The position numbers and the translations under genes were made by a program. DNA of 64,000 nucleotides from Posidonia oceanica (taxonomy: Eukaryota > Streptophyta > Magnoliopsida > Alismatales > Posidoniaceae), in the NCBI GenBank assembly GCA_037176725.1, contig JAZBRS010000013.1, positions 8,435,001 to 8,499,000 on the forward strand, written 5' to 3'. The notes under the pieces are model-generated. The model worked only from the letters and a program-made list of their open reading frames with translations, was not told the origin of the DNA and made no database searches. Position 1 is the stretch's first letter; each line of letters opens with the position of its first letter. This document shows, piece after piece, positions 34,754 to 46,379 of the stretch.

Positions 34754-36024
34754 CTATCTTTCACATCATCCTTCTTAAAATTTGACTTACATGTACCTTG
34801 TGTTTGTGAAAATAGTCCTTAACAATGATTTTTAAGTCCAACCTGAACATCTTTTCATCTCATTTGAATAATTTAGAGAACTTTATTCTTGCTTTCTTAG
34901 GCTTTTTCTTGGCTACCTATTTATCGAGCTTTAGGTCGGTGATTCCCTAACTAGATGGCTTTAGGACACCAGGTGTTGAGACACCTCTAAGGACTTAATC
35001 ACTCAAGTAACCAAGGCCACAAAGACAAGATTTTTCTTTTCCATGCTTTTGTCTTTCAAACACCTTTTTACGTGAATATCCAATGCTTCCTGAGGCACGG
35101 TTACCCAGTTACTTAGTGATTGTTAGACTTTCAGCAATCTCTTTTTTTTTTCTCTTTTTCTCTTTTGATGCTCCGGTGTTTCAGGTCTTCCTTTATTCTC
35201 CATAGTCAAGGACTAAAGTGTAAGTGCAAGATAAGGTACACATGTGCTTAAGGATAATTCAGATGATGCTATTTTTTAGATTTTGTCTCCACTCTAGGGT
35301 TTGAGAGATTCCATTCTATCAGTTTTACCCTTGAACTCCAACTCAAAGTTACTTATCCACACCTAGCTAGCTAAATTATTATGGATAATTCCTAATTTGT
35401 TTTTGTTTTTATTTTTATATATATTTTTTAAAAAAAAATTTTGGAGAAAAGATACACAAAAGACTCTAACTAAAGAAAATGAAAGAAAACTTTTGTACAT
35501 ACAACTCTAACTTTAAGAAAACTTTTTTTTTATATATATTTTTTATTTTTATTTTTTGTTTTATTTTTGTTTTTTATTATTATTTTTTTTGAAATGTCAC
35601 ACAAAAAACTCTAACTAAAGAAAATGAAAAAGACCCAAAGAAGACTCCCCCCATACCTAAACCATGCATTGTCCTCAATGTATGCAACAATTGATATGAT
35701 CAATGAAAAACAATTAAAATTAGAACAATGATACCTGATTCGGGATGGAATGCTTCTACTGCTAAGAAAAGAAAAGTTAAGTACATTTTATACATATTCA
35801 GAATTGAGGTGCATGAAAATTCAAGACCTCATCAATCTCTGGGGCACAATCTCAATCTGGCCAAGGAGGCAGTCGGACTTTTGCAATTTCTTTTTCGGCC
35901 TGTTCAAGCCACCATTGGACTTCTCTCAATCGGGCTTCATGAATTTCCCATGATGCTGAAATTAGATCGGATAAGCCCATGTAATTTAATTGAATATGGA
36001 ATGAGGGCTTGAATTCATAATCGA
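34754..36024 (-). other. Athila-like derivative, 3' interior
   Basis: AT-rich with long T runs. A block with CTCTAACTAAAGAAAATGAA occurs twice (about 35464 and 35607). No gene. Confidence 0.5.
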
Positions 36025-36975
36025 CTAGAGCGGAATGATATGGCTTGACACAAAGCTCATGCCTCTTATAGATGGTAATGATGAGGGCTCAGGCATGACA
36101 GGCTCTGGAGGAGGGTTATACCACTTGTTGGACTTATGGGTCCTACATTGGGTTAACTCATTGGCTTCTTCAACAAACATTAATTCATCTTTGAATATCT
36201 CCTCAAAACTTTTGTCAAAGTTGCCTAGATCAAATTCAATTTCCTCCTCTATTAGGTCTTCTTTTTCTGAGAAATCTTCAATCATGTTAGCCTCGAATGT
36301 CTCATCTGGTTGAGGTTTTTTTGCAATAGAATCACTTGAAAGGGAAACCTCTGCAATGAATTGGTCTACCTGGCCAACTGGTTCTTTAGTGAGCTCATCT
36401 ACTTGGACTTGGGTTTCTACTTCAGGCATTATTTGGACAATACAGGGTTGATCAAGGGAGTTCCCATGTTGAGCAAGAAAGTTCCATTCCTCTCTCTCCA
36501 TTATATCATTGATTAGTTGACCTAACTACGTTTCTACACAAGCTATGGCATGAGTGTTGGCAGTTATGTTGATAGAGGTCTGTCTTGCTTCCACTAGCTC
36601 TTCTATCCTCTTTTCTAGACTTGTTGCATGAGTGTTGGTAGTAGAGGTCTGTCTATTTGCTTCCACTAGCTCTTCTATGCTCTTTTCTAGACTTGTTAAC
36701 CTAATTTCATCTTCTTGTTGCCAATCTAGAGGAGGAAAGGTTGAGTAGTAATGTGAGTCTGAATATGGATAAAGTTCAAAGTATTGAGATTGGACTTCAT
36801 TGAAGCTAGACCCTCCATCATATGATCTTTGGTCCCATAGGAAATCAGGTTGATCCCAATTTAAATTGTAATTTGAGGCATAAGGGTCACTTGACTCATT
36901 CCAAGGTCTTTGGGCTACATAATTGAATTGTTCAAATCCATATCCAACTTGATTCATTGGATACTCCATCCACAT
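36025..36975 (-). pseudogene. Gag C-terminal region of the Athila-like derivative
   Basis: Two minus-strand frames separated by one stop. The upstream frame (36526-36975) reads MNQVGYGFEQFNYVAQRP and ASNYNLNWDQPDFLWD. It then has a repeated SLEKSIEELVEA / SLEKRIEELVEA helix and ends THAIACVET. After a stop (expected glutamine) the sense continues LGQLINDIMEREEWNFLAQ (36025-36501) into an acidic tail. The SLE-x-x-I..L and E-[Q]-LGQL arrangement is typical of gag tails in Athila-type plant Gypsy elements. The CA-like core and zinc knuckle are absent. The function is particle assembly if the protein was ever whole. Confidence 0.6.
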
Positions 36976-38505
36976 ATGAATATTTATCTCTTAAGGTTCA
37001 GGATGAGTATTTTAATTCTTCAGTCATTTTTAAATTATTGGGTTCAAATTTGAAAGTGAAATTTCTAACCCAAATTAGTGTAACCGACTGACACAGATTA
37101 GAGATGATGAAACCCTAAAGAAGATGAGAAGATTCTAGGAGATGAGAAGTGAAATCCTGATTCTATAGATAGGAGAGATGAAGAGACCTAGTCTAGCACA
37201 CAAATCAAAGAAGCCCTAGAAATAAGGTTGACCTAAAAACAACTAGACAGCTCCTAACTTTCAAGTTAACCTTCGAGATTCTCAAATCAAAATTCTCTAA
37301 CCCAATTGGCCAGATCAGTGGAGGAAAGTGGGAGGCTCCCCGTGCTTGAGCAACGGACCTAATTAAATAATCACTTGCCTTTTAATGTGTAACCTTGTGA
37401 ACCACTTTTCTAGACACCAAGTAGGAAAAGAATTTTAAATTTGATTCACCCTTAAGCACCCTTGTCCTATTGAGCTCGAATCCTAGGGGCCAATGTCTAC
37501 TTGATTTTAATTTAGGCTTGGGTCAATGCTTTATGCCTGATATTATTGTTTTTGGGCTAAGGAAGGGTGATGAAATCCGCACCTTATATTGTATTATGGG
37601 TTATGCCCTTAGGTACTTTGATATATGATATACAATCAATGATGCACAAATAAGTTGTTCTCTCCTACAGACTACTTGCTTTAATATGCAAGAAATTAAA
37701 ATAAAAGCACGTACCTTTCCTCTAGCAATCTCCAACAATAAAATTTAAATTTCAAAAAAAGAAAATCTATATCTAGATGCACAAGATATTATGCATGTCC
37801 TAGAAAGTAGGTTTCTATCTTATCATGAATTTTTGAATTTAAGTTCAACTTTAAATATCTCTTTTGAGATCAAGAAAAATCCAACAAGATATGATGAAAT
37901 TTAAATTTCAAAAATAGAAAGTCTATATCTAGATACACAAGATATGATGCATGTCCTAGAAAGTAGGTTTCTATCTTATCATGAAATTTTGAATTTAAGT
38001 TCAACTTTAAATATCTCTTTTAAGAAAAATTCAACAAGATATGATGAAATTTAAATTTCAAAAATAAAAAGTCTATATCTAGATGCACAAGATATGATGC
38101 ATGTCCTAGAAAGTAGGTTTCTATCTTATCATGAATTTTTGAATTTAAGTTCAACTTTAAACATCTCTTCTTCTTTGTACTTTTGAGATCAAGAAAAATC
38201 CAACAAAATATATGACTCAGATGATAATTGAGATAATCTTGAAAAATTTAGGAAAAATTATCAAAAATTTTGAGAAATAAAGAACTTACTTGGACTTCTT
38301 CTTTTTTCACTCCTCCAATCCCTGTTTTATATACTTCAACCCCAAATCAAAAAGTATCCTTTTTTTTCAATTTTATTTTTAGATAAAAACGAAAAGAATG
38401 ATTAAAATAATGAATTTATTATTTTATTTTATTTTTAAATAAAAACGGAAAAAGAAAAGAAAAGAAGAAATAACCGACAATAAATCAATGTTATGAAACA
38501 CTATT
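36976..38505 (-). other. Athila-like derivative, 5' interior
   Basis: AT-rich, with no coding similarity. It contains the triplicated block listed separately (37740-38190). Confidence 0.55.
37740..38190. repeat. Three tandem copies of a 150-156-bp block
   Basis: The word ATGCATGTCCTAGAAAGTAG occurs at 37791, 37947 and 38097, with long flanking identity in each unit. This is an internal tandem triplication of the retroelement leader. Confidence 0.88.
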
Positions 38506-38524
38506 CCTCAGCAACGGCGTCAAA
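38506..38524 (-). other. Primer-binding-like site of the Athila-like element
   Basis: In minus sense, TGACGCCGTTGCTGAGGA lies a few bases after the LTR end. It differs from the common plant Gypsy site TGGCGCCGTTGCCGGGGA by three transitions. Confidence 0.7.
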
Positions 38525-38528
38525 AACT

Positions 38529-39802
38529 TGATGTAAATTTTAATTAACCGCAAGTGCACGGTGTACTATGTAGTACGTATGCAAAATACAGGTCGATCCC
38601 ACAGAGAATAATGTTTAAAAACAAAGACTTATTATCAGCTATTGAAAGGATGGTTGAGAGAGATGATGATTAAGAACTACAAATAGAAAATGTAAATCAA
38701 ACTAATTAAAACAAATCTAGGGCTTTGAATCCATTTATGTAAAATCCAATATGCATGATTAAATCTACTCTTGTCTCTCTTCATGATCTAAATAGTTTAC
38801 TCAATGGTTCGTATCCTAACAAGCATAACCTATATGCAAAGCACCATAGATTATCAAGTCCTAAGATAAAATCACACAAAATAAACTAAATCAAATGATA
38901 TATGATAGATCTGCGATTATATACACAACCCCCAAGTATTCTTTCCTAAGCATAGACTAAAAAGATATTATCAATATTAATCTATCAAAGTTTATCGAAT
39001 AATGAATGATTCATGTCATATACATCCAGTCTACATAATCATAGCATTTAAGCATGAGAAGACAAAGAGAAACCAATCACAACATATGAACATACATAAA
39101 CTTCCTCTAAGCCCTAGATCTAAGAACTTAGCCACACATGATAATGGAAAACATAAAAGTAAAACAAAGGGAAAGAGAAGAGCAAGACATAATTAATAGA
39201 AAGAAAATGAACTTCTATTGATAAAAATACCTTGATTACAGAAACTAAGCTTCAAGAACTCTAAACAATGAAGGAAGAAAGCTTAAGCCTAATGTTGAAG
39301 ATTAAAGATCCCCTAGTGTTTACACAATGGGTCCCTTTTATAGGTTTACAAGGCTTGGCCGTCACATAAACAAATCCAGCTACAAATGAGGAAACTAAAT
39401 TTCAATTACAAGATATTTCTAAGATATTTCTGTGATTGCCAAAGACGGAGTCAAACAAATCTTCTCTGGGCGCCTGGGAGGTGCCAGATGTGCTTTTGGG
39501 CGCCTGGGGGGCGCCACCTGTTCCTGAATTTTCTCCAACTTTGTTACTTCTGTTATCTTATCTTACTCCTCATGTTCACACACGTGGAAAAGATATATTT
39601 GATATCTTACACGAATTTCCATTTCTTTTATCCTTGGATTTGCATTTCTTTTTGTCTTTTATCATTTTTCCTCCTTCTTTTCCTCTTTTCTCTTCAGGTC
39701 CAAAGTTCCTACACAAATTGCACAAAATACCTCGAGTAATATTATTTATGAACAAAAGAGATAAATATGGGCATAAAATATGTAAGAATAATGTGCTAAT
39801 CA
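38529..39802 (-). repeat. 5' LTR of the Athila-like element
   Basis: 1,274 bp. In minus sense it starts TGATTAGCACATTATT and ends AATTTACATCA. It aligns end to end with the solo LTR 62412-63750. A GGGCGCC/GGCGCC dyad group lies at about 39465-39515. The adjacent sequence AATAC (39803-39807) would be the target copy. Confidence 0.87.
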
Positions 39803-39806
39803 AATA

Positions 39807-42800
39807 CTAAAGAGAGGTGGGCGGATAGATTTCGGGAGGGCCTTTAACCCAGCATGAGGGTGAAGGTGATGGATTGCCGATGCACGACGGTAGCTGATAT
39901 GGTTCAGATGGCTTCCCGTTTCGAGAAGGAATACTAGCAGTACTTGGAAGGTCGCTCCAAGGGGAAGACCAAGACGTCATTCGCTTCTTGGTTCTCATTC
40001 TCTGGTCCACCAAGTTCCAGTGGCACGAGTAGTCTAGGAAAGAGGCAGAAGGACAAGTCTGGTGGTTCTGGTGCCCGGCACAGTTTGACAGGAGGTAGTA
40101 GGACCGGTTCTGTCTCTGGTGCACAGCATAGTTTTACTGGAGTTAGTAGCATCGTTCCTAGCCAGGCTGCTTCGAGTGGGCAGGGGAGTGCCCAGTGTTT
40201 CCAGTGTGGCTAGACAGATCACTTTGCAGCAAACTGCCCTCGAGCGCAACGGACTACAAGTCAGAGTGGAACAGGGTGCTACAACTGTGGGAGACCGGGA
40301 CTTGTGCAGAAGTTCTGTCCTGATCCTCCCAAGAGAGCGGGGAGTGTACCACAGCAGTTGACTCGGGGGCGTGTGTTCACCATCTCTGCTCCCAACTGTG
40401 GGCCGTCTGGTGATGTTACAGAGGGTAAGTCCCCGTAGATCCTTGGGTGGTGTGACCCACTGTATGTTTGTTGTTTCTTTCCCCTGTATTATGAACTATG
40501 TTGCTTAATTGGGGATGTTGTTGGTTGTCCTTTGGCCTTAGGTTCCTATCTTGTGGCGGGCCGAATGACCAAGGTTCTCTTTGACTCGGGGAGTACTTTC
40601 TCCTTTGTCTCCGAGTCGTTTGCGGCGGAACTGGATGATGTGCCAGCAAGGTTGGCTTTCCATCTAGATGTTGTAATGCCACTGGGTGAGCACAATTTGG
40701 CATGGAGATACCTGCCGTCTGTCAATCTAGAGCTGAACGGTCGAGAGTTCGATGCCTCTCTTATTCTCATGGGCATGAACGAGTATGATGTCATCTTGGG
40801 CATGGACTGGCTGGGTCAGCATTCTGCTCTGATCGACTGTGCTTGCATAGGGTTTTCTTTGGAGCTGTTGAGGCTGGATCTTTCTTTGTGCAAGGTGTAT
40901 GCCAAGGTGAGCCTAAATTTGTTATCTCCGCTATGAAGGCTTACAAGTCTCTGACTAAGGGATGTGTGGGTTACCTTGCTAGTGTGGTTACCTCTGTTTC
41001 TCCGGAGTTGGGCGTTCATAACATCTCAATGGTGTGTGAATATCCCGACATCTTCCCTGAGGATTTGCCTGGCATGCCACCTCACCAAGTGGTAAAGTTC
41101 ACTATTGAGTTAGCCCCGGGAAGCAGTGTTGTTGCGAAGAATCCTTATCGTATAGCACCAGCTGAGTTGTAGGAACTCAAGGCCCAGTTGCAAGAGTTAC
41201 TGGACAAGGGTTTTATCAGGTCAAGTGTATCTCCGTGGGGATCGCCTGTCTTGTTCGTCCGTAAGAAGGATGGTTCACTACGTCTGTGCATTGACTACCG
41301 GATGTTGAACCAGATTACAATAAAGAACAAGTATTCCTTGCCCCGTATTGAGGACCTGTTTGACCAGTTGCAGTCTGCATCTGTTTTCTCTAAGATAGAT
41401 CTGAGATGGGGATACCACCAGCTGAGGATCCATGATTCAGACATTCAGAAGACTGCTTTCCGTACACAGTACGACCTTTATGAGTTTACGATTATGCCCT
41501 TCAGCTTAACCAACGCCCCTACCGCATTCATGGAGTTGATGAACCGGATCTTCAGGCCTTATCTGGACCAGTTTGAGGTAGTCTTTGTAGATGATATTTT
41601 GATCTACTCTCCTGATAAGGATTCTCATGCTCTGCATCTGCAGGCGGTGCTGGATATTCTAAGGCAGCACCAGTTGTATGCCAAATTCTCCAAGTGTGAG
41701 TTCTGGTTGAGTGAAGTTATGTTCCTCGGCCACCTTATCTCTGGAGAAGGCGTCAGAGTGGACCCTGCCAAGGTTGAGGCAGTTAGCAACTGGGAGAGGC
41801 CCAGGACCGTCACTGAGATCAGAAGTTTCCTGGGATTGGCGAGTTACTACCGGAGGTTTATCTGGGATTTATCTTCTATTGCATCATCCCTGACAGCTCT
41901 GACCAGACAGGATGTTCCGTTTATCTAGGACCACGACTGTGAGGCAAGTTTCAATGAGTTGAAGGCTCGTCTGACTACAGCTCCAGTTCTGGCTCTACCT
42001 TCTGGTAGTGGAGGCTTCACTATGTACAGTGATGCTAGTGGTGTTAGTTTGGGCAATGTTCTGATGCAGTGTGGCAATGTGGTGGCGTATGCCTCTCGTC
42101 AATTGAAGGACCATGAGAAGAACTACCTTACCCATGATTTAGAGATGGCTGTCGTAGTGTTCGCACTCAAGCTCTGGCGACACTATCTATATGGGGAGTA
42201 GTTCGAGATCTACACTGATCACAAGAGTCTGAAGTATATATGTACTCAGAAGGACCTCAACATGCGGTAGAGAAGGTGGGTAGAGTACCTCAAGGACTAT
42301 GACTTCAGCTTGTCCTACCACCCTGGAAAGGTTAACATGGTCGCTGATGCTCTGAGTCGGCGCACGCACATTATGGCGAGCCTGATGGTCAAGGAGTGGA
42401 CCATGTTAAAGGATCTTGCTGACTCAAGAGACTACATTGGGGAGTGGGTGGTGCTTACATGGCAAGCCTATCTATTCGCCCCATGCTGTTGCAGTTCATC
42501 ATTGCCTATCAGCAGATGGATCCATTCATTCAGGCTACTGTGGAGAAGATGGAAGATGGGGATGCACTTGATTTCTCTTTCGGCGTATATGGAGAGTTGA
42601 GATTTGATCAGTGCCTATATGTGCCCCAGCATGAGGAGGCCAGGCAGAGGCTACTGGTCAATGCCCACAGATCCAAGTACACTGTACATCCAGGGACTAC
42701 GAAGATGTACCAAGATCTGAAGAGGAATTTTTGGTGGCCTGGCACGAAGAGAGAAGTGGCTGACTATGTGGCAAAGTGCATGACTTGTCAGCTAGTCAAG

Positions 42801-43864
42801 GCAGAGCATCAGAGGCCTTGAGGGGCCCTGCAGCCGCTAGACATTCCTAAATGGAAATGGGAACACATCTCAATGGACTTTGTGATTGCGTTGCCGCATA
42901 CGGCGGTTGGCAGAACTGTACGTATCGAAGATTGTTTGATTGCACGGTGTTCCTGTATCCATTATGTCTGACAGAGACACGCGGTTTACCTCGAGGTTCT
43001 GGAGAACTCTGCACGAGGCTTTTGGCACAGTACTCAACTTCAGTACGGCATTCCACCTCTAGTCGGATGGCCAGACAGAGCGGACCATTCAGACGCTAGA
43101 GGACATGCTGAGACCTTGTGTCGTTGGTTTGCAAGGAAGTTGGGAGGACCACCGGCTGTTGGTTGAATTTGCTTACAACAATTGCTACCACGCAAGCGTC
43201 GGGATGGCACCATACGAGGCTCTGTATGGTAGGCCCTGCAGATCACCGGTTTGCTGGAGCAAGGTAGGGGAGCAGCAGCTTCTTGGTCCTAAGATTGTGC
43301 AGCAGTACGTAGATAAGGTGGACTTGATCCGCAGAAGGCTTGTGACTGCACAGAGTCGGCAGAAGAGCTATGCCGATCAGAGGCGGAAACCGTTGGAGTT
43401 CCTGGTGGGAGACCATGTGTTCCTGAAGGTTTCACCAACCAAAGGCATGATGAGGTTTGGCAGGCGCGGGAAGCAACATACATCGTGCACAGAGTCAGCA
43501 ACATACATCGTGCACAGGCTATATTGGCCCATACCTAATCACGAAGAGGGTTGGCGAGGTGGCCTATAGATTGGCCCTACCACCAGAGCTGTCGGCAGTG
43601 CACGATGTATTCCACGTCTCCATGTTGAGGAAGTGTCTGGCTGATGTGTCACAGGTGATCCCTGTTCAGCCAGAGGTGCTCCAGGAAGATCTCTCGTATG
43701 TTGAGGATGCTGTCCAAATTATTGATCAGAGGGAACAAGTGTTCCGGAACAAGGTGATTCCGCTGGTTCTCGTGCGATGGCAGCATCATAGAGCTGAGGA
43801 GGCCACTTGGGAGCGCGATGATGACATCCTTGCTCGGTACCCGTATATTTTTGCCTACCGTTGA
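39807..43864 (+). pseudogene. Gag-pol polyprotein of the Tekay-like element
   Basis: Gag tail: zinc knuckles CFQCG(stop)TDHFAANC and CYNCGRPGLVQKFC, the second lacking its His (40190-40320). Protease: VLFDSGSTFSFVSE (40570-40615). Reverse transcriptase (41160-41928): [20 protein letters not shown] and FVDDILIYS. RNase [30 protein letters not shown]. Integrase: HHCC zinc domain with CMTCQLVKAEHQRP (42640-42800). The core keeps MDFVIAL and a second Asp region (SDRD, near 42970) but has lost about 40-50 residues in between. C-terminus: DVFHVSMLRKCL, then LVLVRWQHHRAEEATWE, a chromodomain-like tail. At least six in-frame stops and several frameshifts, plus a 25-bp tandem duplication at 43471-43520, show it is inactive. 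Confidence 0.88.
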
Positions 43865-43980
43865 TTTCGAGGGCGAAATCCTTTTTAGGTGTTTATGCTG
43901 TAACACCTGGGAATTCATTTCTCTTGTAATTGTGTTGATTTAATGAATTCCTGTATTTGTGGATGGGTGTTATTGGCCTC

Positions 43981-44058
43981 GTGGGCCCCACTTGTGATTG
44001 TTTGTGGGTCCCACCTGTGGCTTGTTGTGGGTCCCACTTGTGTTGTCGTGGGCCCCAC
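43981..44058. promoter_or_regulatory. Array of four perfect TCP-type palindromes
   Basis: GTGGGCCCCAC or GTGGGTCCCAC at 43981, 44004, 44027 and 44048, spaced 23, 23 and 21 bp. All fit GTGGGNCCCAC exactly. Confidence 0.75.
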
Positions 44059-44408
44059 TTGTGGTTGTTCGGTCTCTGTTCTTATCCTTTTTGCATTCTG
44101 GTCTCTATGTTCTGCATTCGTGCATTTTCCTTATTCTTCATGGGGTGTCATGCAATTTACCCAACATATTACTATGCATGAGCCCGCATGGCACTATACG
44201 TGTGCGTATTCGTTGCAGCAAGATTCGCGGACTGTGCCGATTGGTGAGGACGCGAGATCCACCTCTCGCAGGGGAAAGCAGATGCACCCGTGGCTCTGCA
44301 GTTGCGGCAGCTGCGTTATAAGTCTGCATGCACTGCGTCTTCCTCTCCCCGCACACACACGTACGTCTCAGTGTTATTCTCATTTCCCTTCCCTCTCATT
44401 CCACTCTC

Positions 44409-44447
<39 letters not shown>

Positions 44448-45229
44448 TCCACTAACTCACCCATTCTTCCTCCCTCTTTCATGCCCTCTTCCTCCCACTC
44501 ATTCTCTCTCTCCCTCCCCTCCACTCGTCTTCTCCTTCCTCCTCTTTCTCCCCCACTCCTCCCCTCCTCCTTCTCGCCCGTGCCCTAACCCCTAGGCCGA
44601 CGAAATCTCCATCACCTCCTCTCCTTCTACACCTCCTCCTCTCCTTCACCTCCTCCCTCTTCCCTTACCTTCCCCTTCCTCCTTTCCCCTCTCCTTCTTC
44701 ACTATGGTCGTGGTGGTGGGCGATCGCCGACCTCCTCCTCCTTGGATCGTGCGGCAGTGAGCTCCGGTCTTCCTCCTGGTGACGGGACGAACTCGAATGT
44801 GGTCGTGAGAGGCTTGGTGCAGCGGCGAGTCGCTGGAGTCGCGCGAGGTCACCGAAGTCGCGCGAGGTCGCCGGTGAGGGCAGTGAGTGCCACTGTCCCA
44901 AGGTGCACATCTTGCCTTCTCCCTCCAAATTGTTTAAAAATGAGATGCATGTTTTACTTGGCATGACTTATATGCTATGAATGTGGTTTGATAATTTTTA
45001 GAGATTTATGTGGTTTTTTGGCAAATTCAGAGGCCTGACTTGATATAATGCTTGAATAATGATTTTTCGATGATTTCTGGTGTTTTATGCTTCGAAATGC
45101 TATAATGCGTGTATGGATGCATTCCTTATTGAATTCCGATCATTTCAGTATATGGCATGCTAGTTTTGTTTTGGATTTGCAGGTGTTTGGGTTTGTGGTT
45201 CGATTTCTATGTTTTTTGTCAGTCTCTAT

Positions 45230-45435
45230 TTCGGCATGCCGAATTCATTCGGTATGCCGAACTTGTTTCCTGTTTGTGCTCCTGTGCCTGTTTTAGGTCA
45301 ATCGGAATAGTCTGGTCTTTCGAATCAAGGCTTTTCGGTTGACCGAACCAAATTCGGTCTGCCGATTTAAGGCCTAGAGCTGGCCATGTTCTCTGGTCCG
45401 GTCGACCGGTAATTTTCGGTTTGCCGAACCTAGTC
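45230..45435. repeat. TTCGG/CCGAA dyad cluster in the Tekay-like LTR
   Basis: The cluster includes TTTCGGCATGCCGAATTC, ATTCGGTATGCCGAAC, TTTTCGGTTGACCGAACC, ATTCGGTCTGCCGAT, GGTCGACCGG and TTTCGGTTTGCCGAACC. The first holds a perfect 14-bp palindrome. The same words occur in the Copia A and B LTRs. Confidence 0.85.
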
Positions 45436-46379
45436 TAGGATGTTTCCCAGGCCTATTTTTAAGGGGTTTTATTTAATGGTTAATTAGCATTTTTTTGTGC
45501 TTATGCCTGTGATTATCTTGTGGCTTGATAATGGTTTTCAAAGATAGTTTTTGAAAAGATATGAATGTGTTTTAAAAAGTTTTGCCGAGGTTTTTTTGTC
45601 GAGGCCGAAACCTGGGAGTCGTGTGGTCTGGACTCGGGGATGCGACGGCGTTCCTGGTGTGTCGCACACTTCTCCTGGGCTGAGGTTTGGGGGTCGGGAT
45701 GCCAGCCGTACCTAGCGGTTGTAGACACCCCATTTTGACAAGCTGAATCAATAGAATTCTTCTGGTGGCTTCTGAACCAAAACCTAGACCCAAAACCACA
45801 TCCTTCTCTTCAATTCAAACCCAAAACCAAGCCTAGAATCACACCCATTTCTTAAACCCAAAAACCATAGGAAAACCCATCCTTCCTAACCTAGAAAACC
45901 CTCCAAAAACCCTTAGAATATCAAACCAAAACCACTCCCAAAAACCCTAGAAAACCTAGGTAAAACCCCCCTTTTTTCTAGACCCCAAAACCCTTCTAAA
46001 AACCTTCCAAAATCCCACTTCAAACCCTAGGTTAAACACTAGAAACCCTAGGTCACACACTCACCCAATCCCACTCCATTTCCAAGCCTTTATCCTCCCC
46101 ATCTTTCCAAATTATCCTTTTCTCTCTCTAAAATTATTCTTTTCTCTCTCCTCTCTATTCTCCCTCTTATTCTCCTTCTTTTCCTCTCCTTCTTTCTCCT
46201 ATTCTTGCTTGGCAGTGGACCCCCTTGTGCATCTCTCTTTTCTGTATTTTATCTGTATTTTATTTTATTTTTATGTTACCTCTTGATTTTCTAATATTTA
46301 ATTTCTTTCCTCCCCTCTCTTTCTTTCTTTCTTTCTCGCTTTCTTTCTTTTCTTCTTCCTCTCCTTTTCCTTTCTCCCA

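Larger units (their letters stand above)
34754..39802 (-). mobile_element. Athila-like gag-bearing Gypsy derivative, truncated, minus strand
   Basis: In minus order: 5' LTR (39802-38529), primer-binding-like TGACGCCGTTGCTGAGGA, a non-coding leader, two gag-tail frames, and a GGACAATGCATGG...GGGGGG segment (35640-35670). The last is a word typical of Athila-type and large derivative elements. No pol was found. The 3' LTR is missing, cut at 34753/34754. The solo LTR at 62412-63750 is the same family. Confidence 0.72.

Noticed and set aside
44407..44447. TC microsatellite as a regulatory element
   Set aside because: Simple repeat within CT-rich LTR DNA, with no further evidence.
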